Shown here piece by piece: positions 6,374-15,424 of a DNA stretch of 40,106 bases. Source of the DNA: Desulfovibrionaceae bacterium (GTDB taxonomy: Bacteria > Desulfobacterota > Desulfovibrionia > Desulfovibrionales > Desulfovibrionaceae); NCBI GenBank assembly GCA_031082225.1, contig JAVHLG010000035.1:1-40106 (forward strand), read 5' to 3'. A model generated the notes under the pieces. That model was not told the DNA's origin. It ran no database searches and worked only from the letters and a program-made list of their open reading frames with translations. How positions within the stretch are numbered: position 1 is the stretch's first letter; every line of letters begins with the position of its first letter. Both the position numbers and the translations under genes were made by a program.

Positions 6374-8485
6374 ATGGCCAGCGCGCTCGTTTCCCTGTAC
6401 TCCTCCCGGGGAGGCGTGGGCCGGACCTTTCTGTCCGTCAATCTGGCGGTGGATCTGCTCCTTGAGACCCGCGACAAGGCCCTGCTCCTGGACCTGGGGC
6501 AACCCGTGTCCATGGACGCGGCCCTGTTTTTGAGCCTGCCCCAGGTCAACGCCATCGAGCAGATCCTGCCCTCGGCCGCACGCCTGGCCCCGGCCATGCT
6601 CAAATCCTACGCCGCCACCCACAAAAGCGGGCTGGACGTGCTGGGGCTGCGCGCGCCCCACGCGGCCAAGGCCGCCCCCGTGGATCCGGACGCCCTGTCC
6701 GCCCTGCTGGAGCGGCTGTCCGCCATCTACGGATGGATCGTGGCCGACCTGGGACACGGCTTCAATCAGGCCTGGGAACGCCTGCTCGACCTTTCTGACG
6801 CCATCCTGGTGCCCGCCGCCCCCGACGCCCTGTCCCTGGCCCATGCCCGGGCCGATCTGGAATTTCTGCGCCAGCGCAACTATTCCCAGGACACGGTCCG
6901 GCTGGTGCTCAACCGGGTGGGCGAGGACGAACGCCTGACGCCCCAGGCCATGGAGCAGCACGCCGGGCGGGAGGCCTTCGGGGCCGTGCCCTTTGACCGC
7001 AATGCGGCGGCCAACCTGGCCGGGGGCCGGACCTATCCCGGCGACCACCCCCGCCACGAGGTGACCAAGGCCTTCGACGCCCTGTCCCACGCCCTGGCGA
7101 CCCTCGCGGCCCAGGGCCGCGCCCGGGGGCCCAGGCCCAAGGCCGCCGTCCCGGGGACGGCCGCCGGACAGCCCGACGCCGGGCCGGACATCGACGCCGT
7201 GAAGCGGTCCCTGCATCAGCGCCTGCTCGAGACCTTCGACCTCAAGTACGCCGACATGGCGGTGGAGAACGACCCGGCCAAACGCGAGGAGCTGCGCCAG
7301 GAGGTCACCCGCCAGATCATCCTGCTGCTCGACGAGTCCTCGGCCATCCGCTCCCGCGAGGCCAGGGACCGGCTGGTGGGGGAACTGCTCCAGGACGTCC
7401 TGGGCCTGGGGCTTCTCGAAGACCTGCTGCATGATCCGTCCATCTCGGAGATCATGGTCAACAGCTACGACACCATCTATGTGGAGCGCGGCGGCGTCAT
7501 CGAGACCTCGGCCCGCAAGTTCCTCTCGGAACGCCACCTCATGCGCATCATCGAGCGCATTGTAGCCCCCCTGGGCCGCAAGATCGACACCTCCACGCCC
7601 ATGGTGGACGCCCGCCTGGCCGACGGCTCCCGGGTCAACGCCATCATCCCCCCCCTGGCGGTCAAGGGCGCGGCCCTGACCATCCGCAAATTTCCCGAGA
7701 AAAAACTCGGATTCAATGATCTCATCGGCTTCGGCAGCCTGTCGCCGCAGATGGAGATGTTTCTCCAGGCGGCGGTCCTGGCCAGGCTCAACATCCTCAT
7801 CTCCGGCGGCACGGGCTCGGGCAAGACCACCCTGCTCAACACCCTCTCGGGCTGCATCCCGGCCGGGGAACGCATCATCACCGTGGAGGATTCCGCCGAA
7901 CTCAAGCTGCAGCAGCCCCACGTCATCACCCTGGAGGCCCGGCCGCCCAACATCGAGGGCAAGGGCGAGGTGACCATCCGCGACCTCGTGCGCAACTGCC
8001 TGCGCATGCGCCCGGACCGCATCGTGGTCGGCGAATGCCGGGGGGCCGAGGCCCTGGACATGCTCCAGGCCATGAACACCGGCCACGACGGCTCGTTGAC
8101 CACCATCCACGCCAACAGCGCCCGCGAGGCCTTAAGCCGCCTGGAGACCCTGGTCATGTACGCCGGATTCGAACTGACCCCGCGCACCATCCGGGAACAG
8201 GTCACCGGGGCCATCGACCTCATCCTCCAGATCAAACGCTTCAAGGACGGCAAACGGCGCATCGTCCAGATCACCGAGGTCACGGGCATGGAGTCCGACG
8301 TGATCACCCTGGGCGATATCTTCGTCTTTCGCCAGGAGGGCACGCCCACGCCCCAGAGCGTACGCGGGGCCTATGTGGCCACCGGCTACATCCCCCGCTG
8401 CCTGGCCGACTTCGAGGACCGGGGGGTGGCCGTGCCCCGGGAAATCTTCTGGACCGCCGCCGCTGGCGCAAAAGGACAGGCATGA
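6374..8485 (+). CDS. TadZ-like domain fused to TadA/CpaF ATPase
   Basis: 703 residues. Residues 1-250 look like a MinD/ParA-type TadZ/CpaE domain: YSSRGGVGRTFLSVN replaces the KGGxGKT deviant Walker A (both lysines are Arg), LLLDLGQP follows as Walker B, and IYGWIVADLGHG resembles the later MinD motif. From about 275 the protein is a complete TadA/CpaF hexameric ATPase: SISEIMVNSYDTIYVERGG, the Walker A GGTGSGKTT near 478, IITVEDSAELKLQQPHV, the Walker B IVVGECRGAEALDML and the TTIHANS motif. TadZ normally is a separate polar-localisation protein; here it would be tethered to the motor. There is no stop or frame break between the halves. The stop overlaps the tadB start (ATGA). Confidence 0.88.
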   Translation: MASALVSLYSSRGGVGRTFLSVNLAVDLLLETRDKALLLDLGQPVSMDAALFLSLPQVNAIEQILPSAARLAPAMLKSYAATHKSGLDVLGLRAPHAAKAAPVDPDALSALLERLSAIYGWIVADLGHGFNQAWERLLDLSDAILVPAAPDALSLAHARADLEFLRQRNYSQDTVRLVLNRVGEDERLTPQAMEQHAGREAFGAVPFDRNAAANLAGGRTYPGDHPRHEVTKAFDALSHALATLAAQGRARGPRPKAAVPGTAAGQPDAGPDIDAVKRSLHQRLLETFDLKYADMAVENDPAKREELRQEVTRQIILLLDESSAIRSREARDRLVGELLQDVLGLGLLEDLLHDPSISEIMVNSYDTIYVERGGVIETSARKFLSERHLMRIIERIVAPLGRKIDTSTPMVDARLADGSRVNAIIPPLAVKGAALTIRKFPEKKLGFNDLIGFGSLSPQMEMFLQAAVLARLNILISGGTGSGKTTLLNTLSGCIPAGERIITVEDSAELKLQQPHVITLEARPPNIEGKGEVTIRDLVRNCLRMRPDRIVVGECRGAEALDMLQAMNTGHDGSLTTIHANSAREALSRLETLVMYAGFELTPRTIREQVTGAIDLILQIKRFKDGKRRIVQITEVTGMESDVITLGDIFVFRQEGTPTPQSVRGAYVATGYIPRCLADFEDRGVAVPREIFWTAAAGAKGQA

Positions 8486-9714
8486 CCGCATTTTTCCTGG
8501 CCCTGCTGCTCCTGGGACTGTTCTGGTTCACGGCCTGGCTGTGGCTGGGCGCGCTTTTACGTTCCGGCGCGTCCGGGGCCCCGTCGCGGCTGGAGGTCCA
8601 GGCCCAGGACATGGCGGCCAAACTCGACGACATGTTTTTCCCCGTCCCCGTGGCCACGGTCCGGGCCGTCCTGGCGGGATGCGTCCTGACGGGCGGGCTG
8701 ATCGGTTTCGCCCTGCCCGGGGCGACCACCAGCATCGAGAGCTACGCCATCGACCAGGCCGTGGCCCTCAACAAGGCGGGCAACTACGAGGGCGCGCTCT
8801 CGGCCCTGTCCCGCTACGGCTCCTCGCGTTCGGCCCTGGCCCACAACGAGATGGGTGTGGCCTATCTGGCCACCGGGAACCTGGACCTGGCTGAAAAGGC
8901 CTTCCTGGAAGCCGCCGATCTGGCCCCGAACTACGCCAAGGCCCACGCCAACCTGGCCACGGTCTACGACCTGCGCGGCGAGACCGAGAAACAGGCCTTC
9001 GCCCAGTCCCGGGCCAAGGCCGTGGAACGCTTCCCCATCGCCGAGGACGCCCTGTATCCCCCGGCCGAAAACATCTTTTCCCAACTGCCCCTGCGGTTTT
9101 TCTCGGCCTTGCTTGTGGGATGGGCCTTCTGGCATCTGCCCGGGCTGGCCATCCGCGTCCTGCGCCACCGCCGGGCCAGGCGCTTCGAGGCCCAGCTCGC
9201 CGACGGGCTGGTCATGGCCTCCAACGCCCTGCGGGCCGGTTTCAGCCTGCTCCAGGCCCTGGACCTGACCGCCCAGAAGGCCCCGGCCCCCCTGTCCCAG
9301 GAATTCGGCCTGGTGCTCAAGGAACACCGCCTGGGCGCGGACCTAAGCGACGCCCTGCACCACCTGGCCAAGCGGGTGCCCTCGGCCGACGCCCGCATCT
9401 TCACCAATTCGGTGATCATCCTGCGGGAAACCGGCGGCAATCTGACGGAAATCTTCGACACCCTGGCCGAGACCATCCAGGAACGCAAACGGGTGATGAA
9501 AAAGATCCGGGCCATGACCGCCGAGGGCGAGACCCAGGCCTATTTCCTGGCCGCCCTGCCGCCGGTTCTGGGCATCATCCTGTATCAGCTCGATCCCGAC
9601 TCCATCTCGCTGTTCTTCACCACCTTCGGCGGATGGCTGATGCTGGCGCTCATGGCCGTCATGGAGGTCACGGGCCTGGCGCTCATGCTGCGCATCGTGA
9701 AGGTGAAGGTCTAG
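8482..9714 (+). CDS. tadB: TadB-type platform protein with embedded TPR repeats
   Basis: 410 residues from the ATG at 8482, which overlaps the previous stop. Membrane helices lie at about 3-25, 60-82 and 193-215 and near the C-terminus. The T2SSF domain (about 235-400) has the family pattern [27 protein letters not shown] and [16 protein letters not shown]. Between the second and third helices, residues about 88-180 form TPR-like units ([53 protein letters not shown]). TPR motifs are normally on separate TadD proteins. The insert could recruit pilin, TadD-like or FHA-TPR partners. The topology puts the TPR block on one side of the inner membrane; which side I cannot tell. Confidence 0.85.
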   Translation: MTAFFLALLLLGLFWFTAWLWLGALLRSGASGAPSRLEVQAQDMAAKLDDMFFPVPVATVRAVLAGCVLTGGLIGFALPGATTSIESYAIDQAVALNKAGNYEGALSALSRYGSSRSALAHNEMGVAYLATGNLDLAEKAFLEAADLAPNYAKAHANLATVYDLRGETEKQAFAQSRAKAVERFPIAEDALYPPAENIFSQLPLRFFSALLVGWAFWHLPGLAIRVLRHRRARRFEAQLADGLVMASNALRAGFSLLQALDLTAQKAPAPLSQEFGLVLKEHRLGADLSDALHHLAKRVPSADARIFTNSVIILRETGGNLTEIFDTLAETIQERKRVMKKIRAMTAEGETQAYFLAALPPVLGIILYQLDPDSISLFFTTFGGWLMLALMAVMEVTGLALMLRIVKVKV

Positions 9715-9725
9715 GAGGGATGACC

Positions 9726-10694
9726 ATGCCGCCGCGAACCCGATTTCTCCCCGCCCTGGCCGCTCTGGCGGCCGTCATGGCCTGGCCCGGACCGGCTGCG
9801 GCCCAGACCGGCCCGGCCGGGCCGGACGTCTCCCGGACCCTGGACCAGGGGGTGCGCGCGGCCGGAGGCAAGGGGGAACATTCCCGGACCGCGCCGCGCA
9901 TGGAGGTCCGCAATACGCCCCAGGGGCAGGTGCTCGTGCCCCATCCGGGGCCTGCTGCGTCGCCCAAGGCCCGGGGCGTGGAGCGCGCCGGGTCGCCCGC
10001 GTCCGCCGCCGTGTCCGCCCGGGACGCCCCGCAGAGCCAGAAGGCTGCATCCCGCGCCCAGCCAGGCCAGCAGACCGTGACCGGTTCCCGGGCCCCCGAA
10101 AGGCAGGCCGCCCCCCAGGCCAGGACCGTCTCCGCCAGCCAGGGCCCGACGCAACAGAAGGTGGATGCCCGTACCGCCCCGGACAGGCAGCAGATCACGA
10201 CAAAAAACGCCCCGGACAAGCAGACCGTCACGGCCAAAGCCGCCCCGGAGAAGCAAGGCGTCACGGCCAAGGACGCCCCGGACGTCCAGAACATCGAGGC
10301 CCTCAAGGCCCCGGAGGCCCTCAAGGCCCCCCAGGCGCAAAAGGTCGAGGCCAAGGACATCGAGGCCCAGAAGGCGCCCGAGGCCCAGAAGGCCCCGGAG
10401 ACTCAGAAGGCCCCCGAGGCCCAGAAGGCGCCTGAGGCGCAAAAAATCGAGGCCAGGGACATCAAGGCCAAGGAGGCCCCGGAGGCCAAAGAGGCCCCCA
10501 AGGCCAAGGACGCGCCCAAGGCAAAAGATATAAAAGCCAAGGACATCAAGGCCAAAGACATTGAGGCCAAGGACATCAAGGCCAAGGACATCGAGGCCAA
10601 GGACGCCCCCGAGGCCAAGGACATTGAGGCCAAGGACGCCCCCGAGGTCCAGACCATCGAGATGCAGAAGGCCCCGAAAAAACAAAGTTTCTGA
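9726..10694 (+). CDS. Secreted modular-repeat (Ala/Pro/Lys) protein
   Basis: 322 residues from the ATG at 9726, which is 6 bases after AGGAGGG; an in-frame ATG at 9720 is too close to that site. A signal peptide ([20 protein letters not shown]) sends it out of the cytoplasm. The rest is low complexity. From about residue 145 it runs in 11-residue units such as [11 protein letters not shown] and [11 protein letters not shown], and then in separable modules: 6-mers ([12 protein letters not shown]) and 5-mers ([10 protein letters not shown]), so that 11 = 6 + 5. It is very rich in Ala, Lys, Glu and Asp and has no Cys in the repeats. No known family is recognised. An extended, periplasm-spanning or surface role, like the Pro/Lys-rich linker of TonB, is possible. 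Confidence 0.7.
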   Translation: MPPRTRFLPALAALAAVMAWPGPAAAQTGPAGPDVSRTLDQGVRAAGGKGEHSRTAPRMEVRNTPQGQVLVPHPGPAASPKARGVERAGSPASAAVSARDAPQSQKAASRAQPGQQTVTGSRAPERQAAPQARTVSASQGPTQQKVDARTAPDRQQITTKNAPDKQTVTAKAAPEKQGVTAKDAPDVQNIEALKAPEALKAPQAQKVEAKDIEAQKAPEAQKAPETQKAPEAQKAPEAQKIEARDIKAKEAPEAKEAPKAKDAPKAKDIKAKDIKAKDIEAKDIKAKDIEAKDAPEAKDIEAKDAPEVQTIEMQKAPKKQSF

Positions 10695-10805
10695 TCCTGG
10701 AGTTCATGCCGTGGCGGCGTCTCAGGGCGCCGTCCGGGACGGGACCGCCGCCGGTCCGGGCCCCATGACCATGACGACGAAAACCCTCTTTGCAAGGAGT
10801 TTCCC

Positions 10806-11333
10806 ATGAATCACCGGAAGCGCGCGCTTCTCGCCACCCTGGTCGCCGTCCTTGCGGTCCTGTCCCTGGCCGCCTGCGCCAAGCAGCCCAAGACCCAGGC
10901 CCCGCCCGACATCACCCCCGTCAACGCCGGAAATTTCTCCTCCGAGGTGGTCGGGCAGCCCGGGGTGACCCTGGTGCTTTTCCATAATCTGGAGGCCTGG
11001 CAGTCCCAGGACATGTACCAGCGGTTTTCCTGGCTGTCCCAGTCCTACCGGGGCAGGCTCAAGTTCTGCGCCTTCGCCTGGGACATGACCGCCGATCCCG
11101 CGCCCTACCACCTGGAGATGCTGCCCACCCTGGTCATGTACCGGGACGGCTACGAGGTGGACCGCATGCGAGGCATCCCCGACGACAGCCAGGCCCTGGC
11201 GGCCTTAAACGACGACCTCGAACTGTGGATCCTGCGCACGGGCCTCAAGCTGACCCAGGATCCCACCTTCCAGGCCGCCTTCGACTACCGGTTCAAAAAC
11301 GGCGTCCGGCTCTTCCCGGAAAACGACTTCTAG
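10806..11333 (+). CDS. Thioredoxin-fold lipoprotein lacking CxxC
   Basis: 175 residues with a basic start, a hydrophobic stretch and a lipobox (LAAC, Cys24). Residues about 45-125 follow a thioredoxin-like layout: GVTLVLFHNLEAWQSQDM, then RLKFCAFAWDM, then MLPTLVMYRDGYEVDRMRG, which matches the cis-Pro loop and the last two strands of thioredoxin. The active-site position that would hold WCxxC reads AWQSQDM, so dithiol chemistry is not expected. It is probably a binding or structural protein in the periplasm. AAGGAG lies 7 bases before the ATG. It sits between the repeat protein and the GspE-type ATPase in the Tad operon. The fold is inferred from motifs only. Confidence 0.65.
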   Translation: MNHRKRALLATLVAVLAVLSLAACAKQPKTQAPPDITPVNAGNFSSEVVGQPGVTLVLFHNLEAWQSQDMYQRFSWLSQSYRGRLKFCAFAWDMTADPAPYHLEMLPTLVMYRDGYEVDRMRGIPDDSQALAALNDDLELWILRTGLKLTQDPTFQAAFDYRFKNGVRLFPENDF

Positions 11334-11351
11334 CCGGAGACGGCGGCTGCC

Positions 11352-13073
11352 ATGGCCTCGCCCGACGAGATCGCACGCATCAATGAACGCCTGACCAGGG
11401 CCCTGGCCCTGCGGGGATTTTCGCCCGAGGATCTGACCGCGCCGCCCGGAACCCTGGTCACGGACCAGCTCGTGGCCAGACGGCTGGCCGATCCCCAGGC
11501 CGTCAACGAGGTGCTGCGCGAGGTCTTCGGCGTGGAGGCCATCGACCCGTCCATGGTGGCCCTGGATCCGGAATTCGTCCGCAACGTCCGGCTGCTGTTT
11601 CCCCGCTCCGAGGCCTTTGCCCTGCGCGCCGTGCCCCTGCGGTTCGATCACGGCACGGCCCACGTGGTCATGGCCGTTCCCGAGGACGAACGGGCCCTGG
11701 CGGACATCGAGCACCTCCTGGGCTCCCGGGTCGTGGCCTACGTCTGCCATTCCGAGGGCCTGGCCCGGGCCATGGCCGCACTGTACGGGGAGCCCGGCGC
11801 GCCGGGCGACGCCCCGAGCCCGGATTTGGCCCTGCAGGCCGAGAGGGCGGCCAAGGCCGTGGCCCGCATCGCCGCCGACCACGTCCGGGTCCGCGACCCG
11901 GCCGAGGATCCCGAGGTGACGGCCCTTATGCGCGCGGTCATGGACCAGTTGGCCTCGGCCCGGGCCGGGGGCGCGACCTCGGACATCCACGTGGAGCCCG
12001 GGGCCCATGCCTGGCGCATCCGGGCCAGACGCGACGGCATGCTCTACGACGCCCTGGCCATGCCGCCGCTTCTGGGAGGGGCCGTGGCCAGACGGCTCAT
12101 GCTGTTGTCCGGCATGGATCCCGGGGAGACACGCTTCCCCCAGGACGGGGCCATCGGCTTCACCCTGGCCAAGGACCGCCCCATGGACATCCGGGTCTCG
12201 GCCCTGCCCGCCCTGTACGGACCAAAGATCGTCATGCGGCTTCTGGAAAAGGGCAAAAAGGCCCTGCGCCTCGCCGATCTGGACTTCTCCCCGGCCGAGG
12301 ACCGGATCATCCGGGCCGCCCTGGCCGCGCCAAACGGCCTGCTCCTGGTCACCGGCCCCACGGGCTCAGGCAAGACCACCACGCTCTACGCCTTTCTGGG
12401 ATCGATCAACACGCCCGAGGTGAACATCCTCACGGCCGAGGATCCCGTGGAATACCGGCTTGACGGCGCGACCCAGGTACCCTGCCCGGGCGAGGGCGGG
12501 ATGACCTTCGCCCAGGCCATGCGCTCGTTTCTGCGCCAGGATCCGGACATCATCATGGCCGGGGAGATACGCGACGCCGAGACCGCCGATTTCGCGGTCA
12601 AGGCCGCCCTGACCGGGCATCTCGTCCTCTCCACCCTGCACACCAACGACGCCCCCGGGGCCGTAAGCCGCCTGGCCAACATGGGCGTGGCCCCGCATCT
12701 TCTGGCCGCCACCCGGGTCACGGTCCTGGCCCAGCGGCTGGTGCGCCGCCTGTGCCCGGATTGCCGCCGCCGGGCCGCGCCGCCGCCGGGATTCCCGGGG
12801 CTTGACGCCCTGCCCCCGGAGACGGTCTTTTATGAACCGGCGGGCTGCGACAGATGCCAGGGTTCGGGCTACCGGGGCCGGATCGGGGTGTACGAGGCCT
12901 TCACCGTCACCGGGGACATGGAACGGCTCATCCTTGGCGGGGCCGCCACGGCCGAATTGCGCCGGGCGGCCACGGCGGCGGGCATGGAAAGCCTGCGGGC
13001 CTCGGCCCTGCGTCGGCTGGCCCAGGGCCTGACCAGCGCCGCCGAGGTGCTGCGGGTCACGGCCGAGGTCTGA
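11352..13073 (+). CDS. GspE/PilB-type secretion ATPase
   Basis: 573 residues. Residues about 10-150 resemble the N-terminal MshEN/GspE-N region (VTDQLVARRLADPQAVNEVL, then VVMAVPEDERALADI). The core has TSDIHVEPG, the Walker A GPTGSGKTTT near 335, the Asp box LTAEDPVEYRLDGATQV, the Walker B DPDIIMAGEIRDAETAD near 397 and the His box LSTLHTNDAPGAVSRL. A four-Cys zinc site (LCPDC and CDRCQGSGYRGRIG) is complete, as in GspE and PilB and unlike TadA. It should power a pseudopilus or pilus. Finding it between tadB and tadC in an operon that already has a TadA motor is unusual. The ATG at 11352 lies 18 bases after the previous stop, behind CCGGAGA. Confidence 0.88.
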   Translation: MASPDEIARINERLTRALALRGFSPEDLTAPPGTLVTDQLVARRLADPQAVNEVLREVFGVEAIDPSMVALDPEFVRNVRLLFPRSEAFALRAVPLRFDHGTAHVVMAVPEDERALADIEHLLGSRVVAYVCHSEGLARAMAALYGEPGAPGDAPSPDLALQAERAAKAVARIAADHVRVRDPAEDPEVTALMRAVMDQLASARAGGATSDIHVEPGAHAWRIRARRDGMLYDALAMPPLLGGAVARRLMLLSGMDPGETRFPQDGAIGFTLAKDRPMDIRVSALPALYGPKIVMRLLEKGKKALRLADLDFSPAEDRIIRAALAAPNGLLLVTGPTGSGKTTTLYAFLGSINTPEVNILTAEDPVEYRLDGATQVPCPGEGGMTFAQAMRSFLRQDPDIIMAGEIRDAETADFAVKAALTGHLVLSTLHTNDAPGAVSRLANMGVAPHLLAATRVTVLAQRLVRRLCPDCRRRAAPPPGFPGLDALPPETVFYEPAGCDRCQGSGYRGRIGVYEAFTVTGDMERLILGGAATAELRRAATAAGMESLRASALRRLAQGLTSAAEVLRVTAEV

Positions 13074-13088
13074 ACACGGAGGTTGACG

Positions 13089-13967
13089 ATGATCGATATT
13101 CTCCTGCGCGACCTGGGGATGTGGCTTTTCGCTGCGGCCACGGGCTTTGCGGTCTTCCTGCTTTTGCCGCGCGCCACGGAGGTCCGCTCCGCCCCGGCCT
13201 CGCCCGTGGAGGAGCTTTTGGGCGAGAGCGCGGGCCTGGCCGCCCTTTTGCGGCCCGGCTACCGGTTTCTGGAGCCCCTGGCCGCCAGGCTTACGCCCGA
13301 GGGCTATCTGTCGCGCGTCCGGCGGTTTCTGACCACGGCCGGCATCGACCGCATCCTCCCGGCCGAGGCCTTCGTGGCCTTTCAGGCGGCCATGCTCGTC
13401 ATCTTCTGCCTGCTCGGATTCCTTTTGCAGACCACGACAGCCACCATCCTGCTTTTCGGCGTCCTGGGACTGGTCTATCCCTACTGGTGGCTCTACGACA
13501 AAAAAACCCTGCGCCAGAAGCGCATCACCCAGTCCATGCCCGACACCGTGGACATGCTGGCCCTGTCCACGGCCGCCGGACTCGATTTCCAGGCCGGCAT
13601 CAAACGCATCCGGGAGGTCAACCCCGATCCCGATCCCTTTGTGGCCGAACTGGCCCTGGTGCACCACAACGTCACCCTGGGCATGTCCATGGAGGACGCC
13701 CTCACCCTGCTGGCCGACCGGGTGGACACCCAGGAGATGCACGCCTTCTCCTCCATCCTGGTCCAGGCCCAGAAGATGGGCTCGTCCATCTCCGACATCC
13801 TCAAGGCCCAGGCCGCACGCATGCGCCAGGACCGGTTCCTGTCCGCCGAGCGGGCCGGGGCCGTGGCCGCCCAGAAGCTGCTCTTCCCCATGGTGGTGTT
13901 CCTGTTCCCCATCATCTTCGGGGTGGTGTTCGGGCCGTACGTGCTGAAATTTCTCTACAACCGCTAG
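13089..13967 (+). CDS. tadC: TadC-type platform protein (T2SSF domain)
   Basis: 292 residues from the ATG at 13089, which lies 6 bases after CGGAGG. Helices occur at about 9-27 and as a long pair at 95-135 (AAMLVIFCLLGFLLQ, ILLFGVLGLVYPYWW), with a further one at the C-terminus (LFPMVVFLFPIIFGVVFG). The T2SSF domain begins with ITQSMPDTVDMLALSTAAGLDF and has HAFSSILVQAQKMGSSISDIL, a typical TadC signature. With TadB it forms the inner-membrane platform on which the motor ATPase acts. It follows the GspE-type ATPase by 15 bases, so either motor could drive it. Confidence 0.85.
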   Translation: MIDILLRDLGMWLFAAATGFAVFLLLPRATEVRSAPASPVEELLGESAGLAALLRPGYRFLEPLAARLTPEGYLSRVRRFLTTAGIDRILPAEAFVAFQAAMLVIFCLLGFLLQTTTATILLFGVLGLVYPYWWLYDKKTLRQKRITQSMPDTVDMLALSTAAGLDFQAGIKRIREVNPDPDPFVAELALVHHNVTLGMSMEDALTLLADRVDTQEMHAFSSILVQAQKMGSSISDILKAQAARMRQDRFLSAERAGAVAAQKLLFPMVVFLFPIIFGVVFGPYVLKFLYNR

Positions 13968-13981
13968 GTCGGGGTGGGATC

Positions 13982-15424
13982 ATGAAACTCGGCCTTCGCA
14001 TCGAACACGGCGGCGCAACCATCGCCGACATGGAACTGGACCAGGGCGACCACGTCATCGGCCGCGCCCCGGAGTGCGCCGTGGTTCTGCCCGACCGGGC
14101 CGTGTCCTCGCGCCACGCGCTTTTGCGCATCGGCGAGACCTCCGCCGAACTCATCGACCAGGAAAGCCTCAACGGCATGCACCTGGAGGGGCGCAAGGTC
14201 GCCAAAATCCCCATCGCCCGGGATCTGACCGTGGAGATCTGCGGGCATCTGCTGCATTTCCACCCCAAGGCCCGGTCCCGACGCCTGCTTCCGGCCCTGC
14301 CCGCCCTGAGCCTGCGCCTGGCCGTCCTTTCGGCCACGGCCGTTCTGGCCCTGGGCGTCCTGTGTGCGGCCTGGATCCCGGGAAACACGGCCCTGCGCGA
14401 GAACCGCCTACGCGAGGGATTGCAGCGCGGGGCGCTTCTGGTCCGCTCCCTGGCCGAACAAAACATCCTGCCCCTGCGGGCCAAGCTCCTGGATCAGGTG
14501 CGGGTCACCCCCGTGTCCGCCGAGGAGGGCGTGCTCCAGGCCTACGTGACCGACCCCTACGGCAAAATCCTGGCCCCGCCCAAGGATCTGGGCAAGGCCC
14601 TGGACAACCCCCAGGCCCTGGCCAAGGCGGCGCAGTCCGGGGTCAACCTGTGGACCGAACCGGACGGCGAGACCTGGCTGACCTGCCCCGTAAGGGACGG
14701 GGAAACCCTGCTGGGCCTGGCGGTCCTCACCTATGATCCACTGCGGGCCGTTCCCGGGTCGGGCTCCGCCGCCGGACTGGCCCTCGGCCTGGCCTGCGCC
14801 GTCCTGCTCTGGGCCGTCACCGGCGCGGCCATCCTGCGCCTGACCCTGGGTCCGGCGCGCCGTCTGGCCGAAGACATGGGGGTGGCCCTCAAATCCGGGG
14901 CCGGGGCTCTGGCCTTTCGGCCGCCCTCCCGGGAATACGCCGAACTCAAGCAGGCCGCCGAACGCCTCCTGGTGCTGGCGGCGGCAGCGGAGCCGCAAAA
15001 AGACGCCCCTGCCGGGCATGCCCCCCGACAGGCTGTTGGCCCGGCCCCGGGCGACCCGCCGCCCCCGGCTGACGTGGCCGCCACGCCCGGTTATCCGGCC
15101 GCCCCGGCCCCGTCCGACTCCCGGCCCCCGGTACGCCGCACGGCCGGAGAAGACGGGGCATGGTGCCTGATTTCCCTCGACGACTACCGCCTGGTCCAGT
15201 GGAGCCCTGGTTTTGCGGGCCATCTGGCCGTGCCGGACCTGGCGCCCCCGGTGCATCTGCTCACCGCCCTGGCCGATCCGGCCCTTTTGAGCGCCGTGGC
15301 CGAGGCCGTGGACGACCCCGCCCCCCAGGCCGAACGTCCGGTCCAGGGCCAAAGCCTCGTCGCGGTCAAACGTCCGGGAACCGGGCCCGGCGTGGTCCGG
15401 GTGGAGATCACGGAGACAGCATGA
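13982..15424 (+). CDS. FHA-domain membrane sensor-like protein
   Basis: 480 residues. An N-terminal canonical FHA domain (about 1-95) has HVIGRAPECAVVLP, VSSRH and ESLNGMHLEG, so the GR, SxxH and NG residues for phosphothreonine binding are all present. A membrane helix follows (about 107-130), then an extracytoplasmic domain of about 130 residues that resembles a small sensor domain (LQAYVTDPYGKILAP, TWLTCPVRDGETLLGLAVL). A second helix (about 262-285) is followed by a HAMP-like stretch, a Pro/Ala linker and a C-terminal PAS-like piece (WCLISLDDYRLVQWSPGFAGHL). This is a receptor layout with FHA at the wrong end for a kinase, so it may link an envelope signal to phosphoprotein partners. The stop overlaps the next start. 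Confidence 0.75.
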   Translation: MKLGLRIEHGGATIADMELDQGDHVIGRAPECAVVLPDRAVSSRHALLRIGETSAELIDQESLNGMHLEGRKVAKIPIARDLTVEICGHLLHFHPKARSRRLLPALPALSLRLAVLSATAVLALGVLCAAWIPGNTALRENRLREGLQRGALLVRSLAEQNILPLRAKLLDQVRVTPVSAEEGVLQAYVTDPYGKILAPPKDLGKALDNPQALAKAAQSGVNLWTEPDGETWLTCPVRDGETLLGLAVLTYDPLRAVPGSGSAAGLALGLACAVLLWAVTGAAILRLTLGPARRLAEDMGVALKSGAGALAFRPPSREYAELKQAAERLLVLAAAAEPQKDAPAGHAPRQAVGPAPGDPPPPADVAATPGYPAAPAPSDSRPPVRRTAGEDGAWCLISLDDYRLVQWSPGFAGHLAVPDLAPPVHLLTALADPALLSAVAEAVDDPAPQAERPVQGQSLVAVKRPGTGPGVVRVEITETA

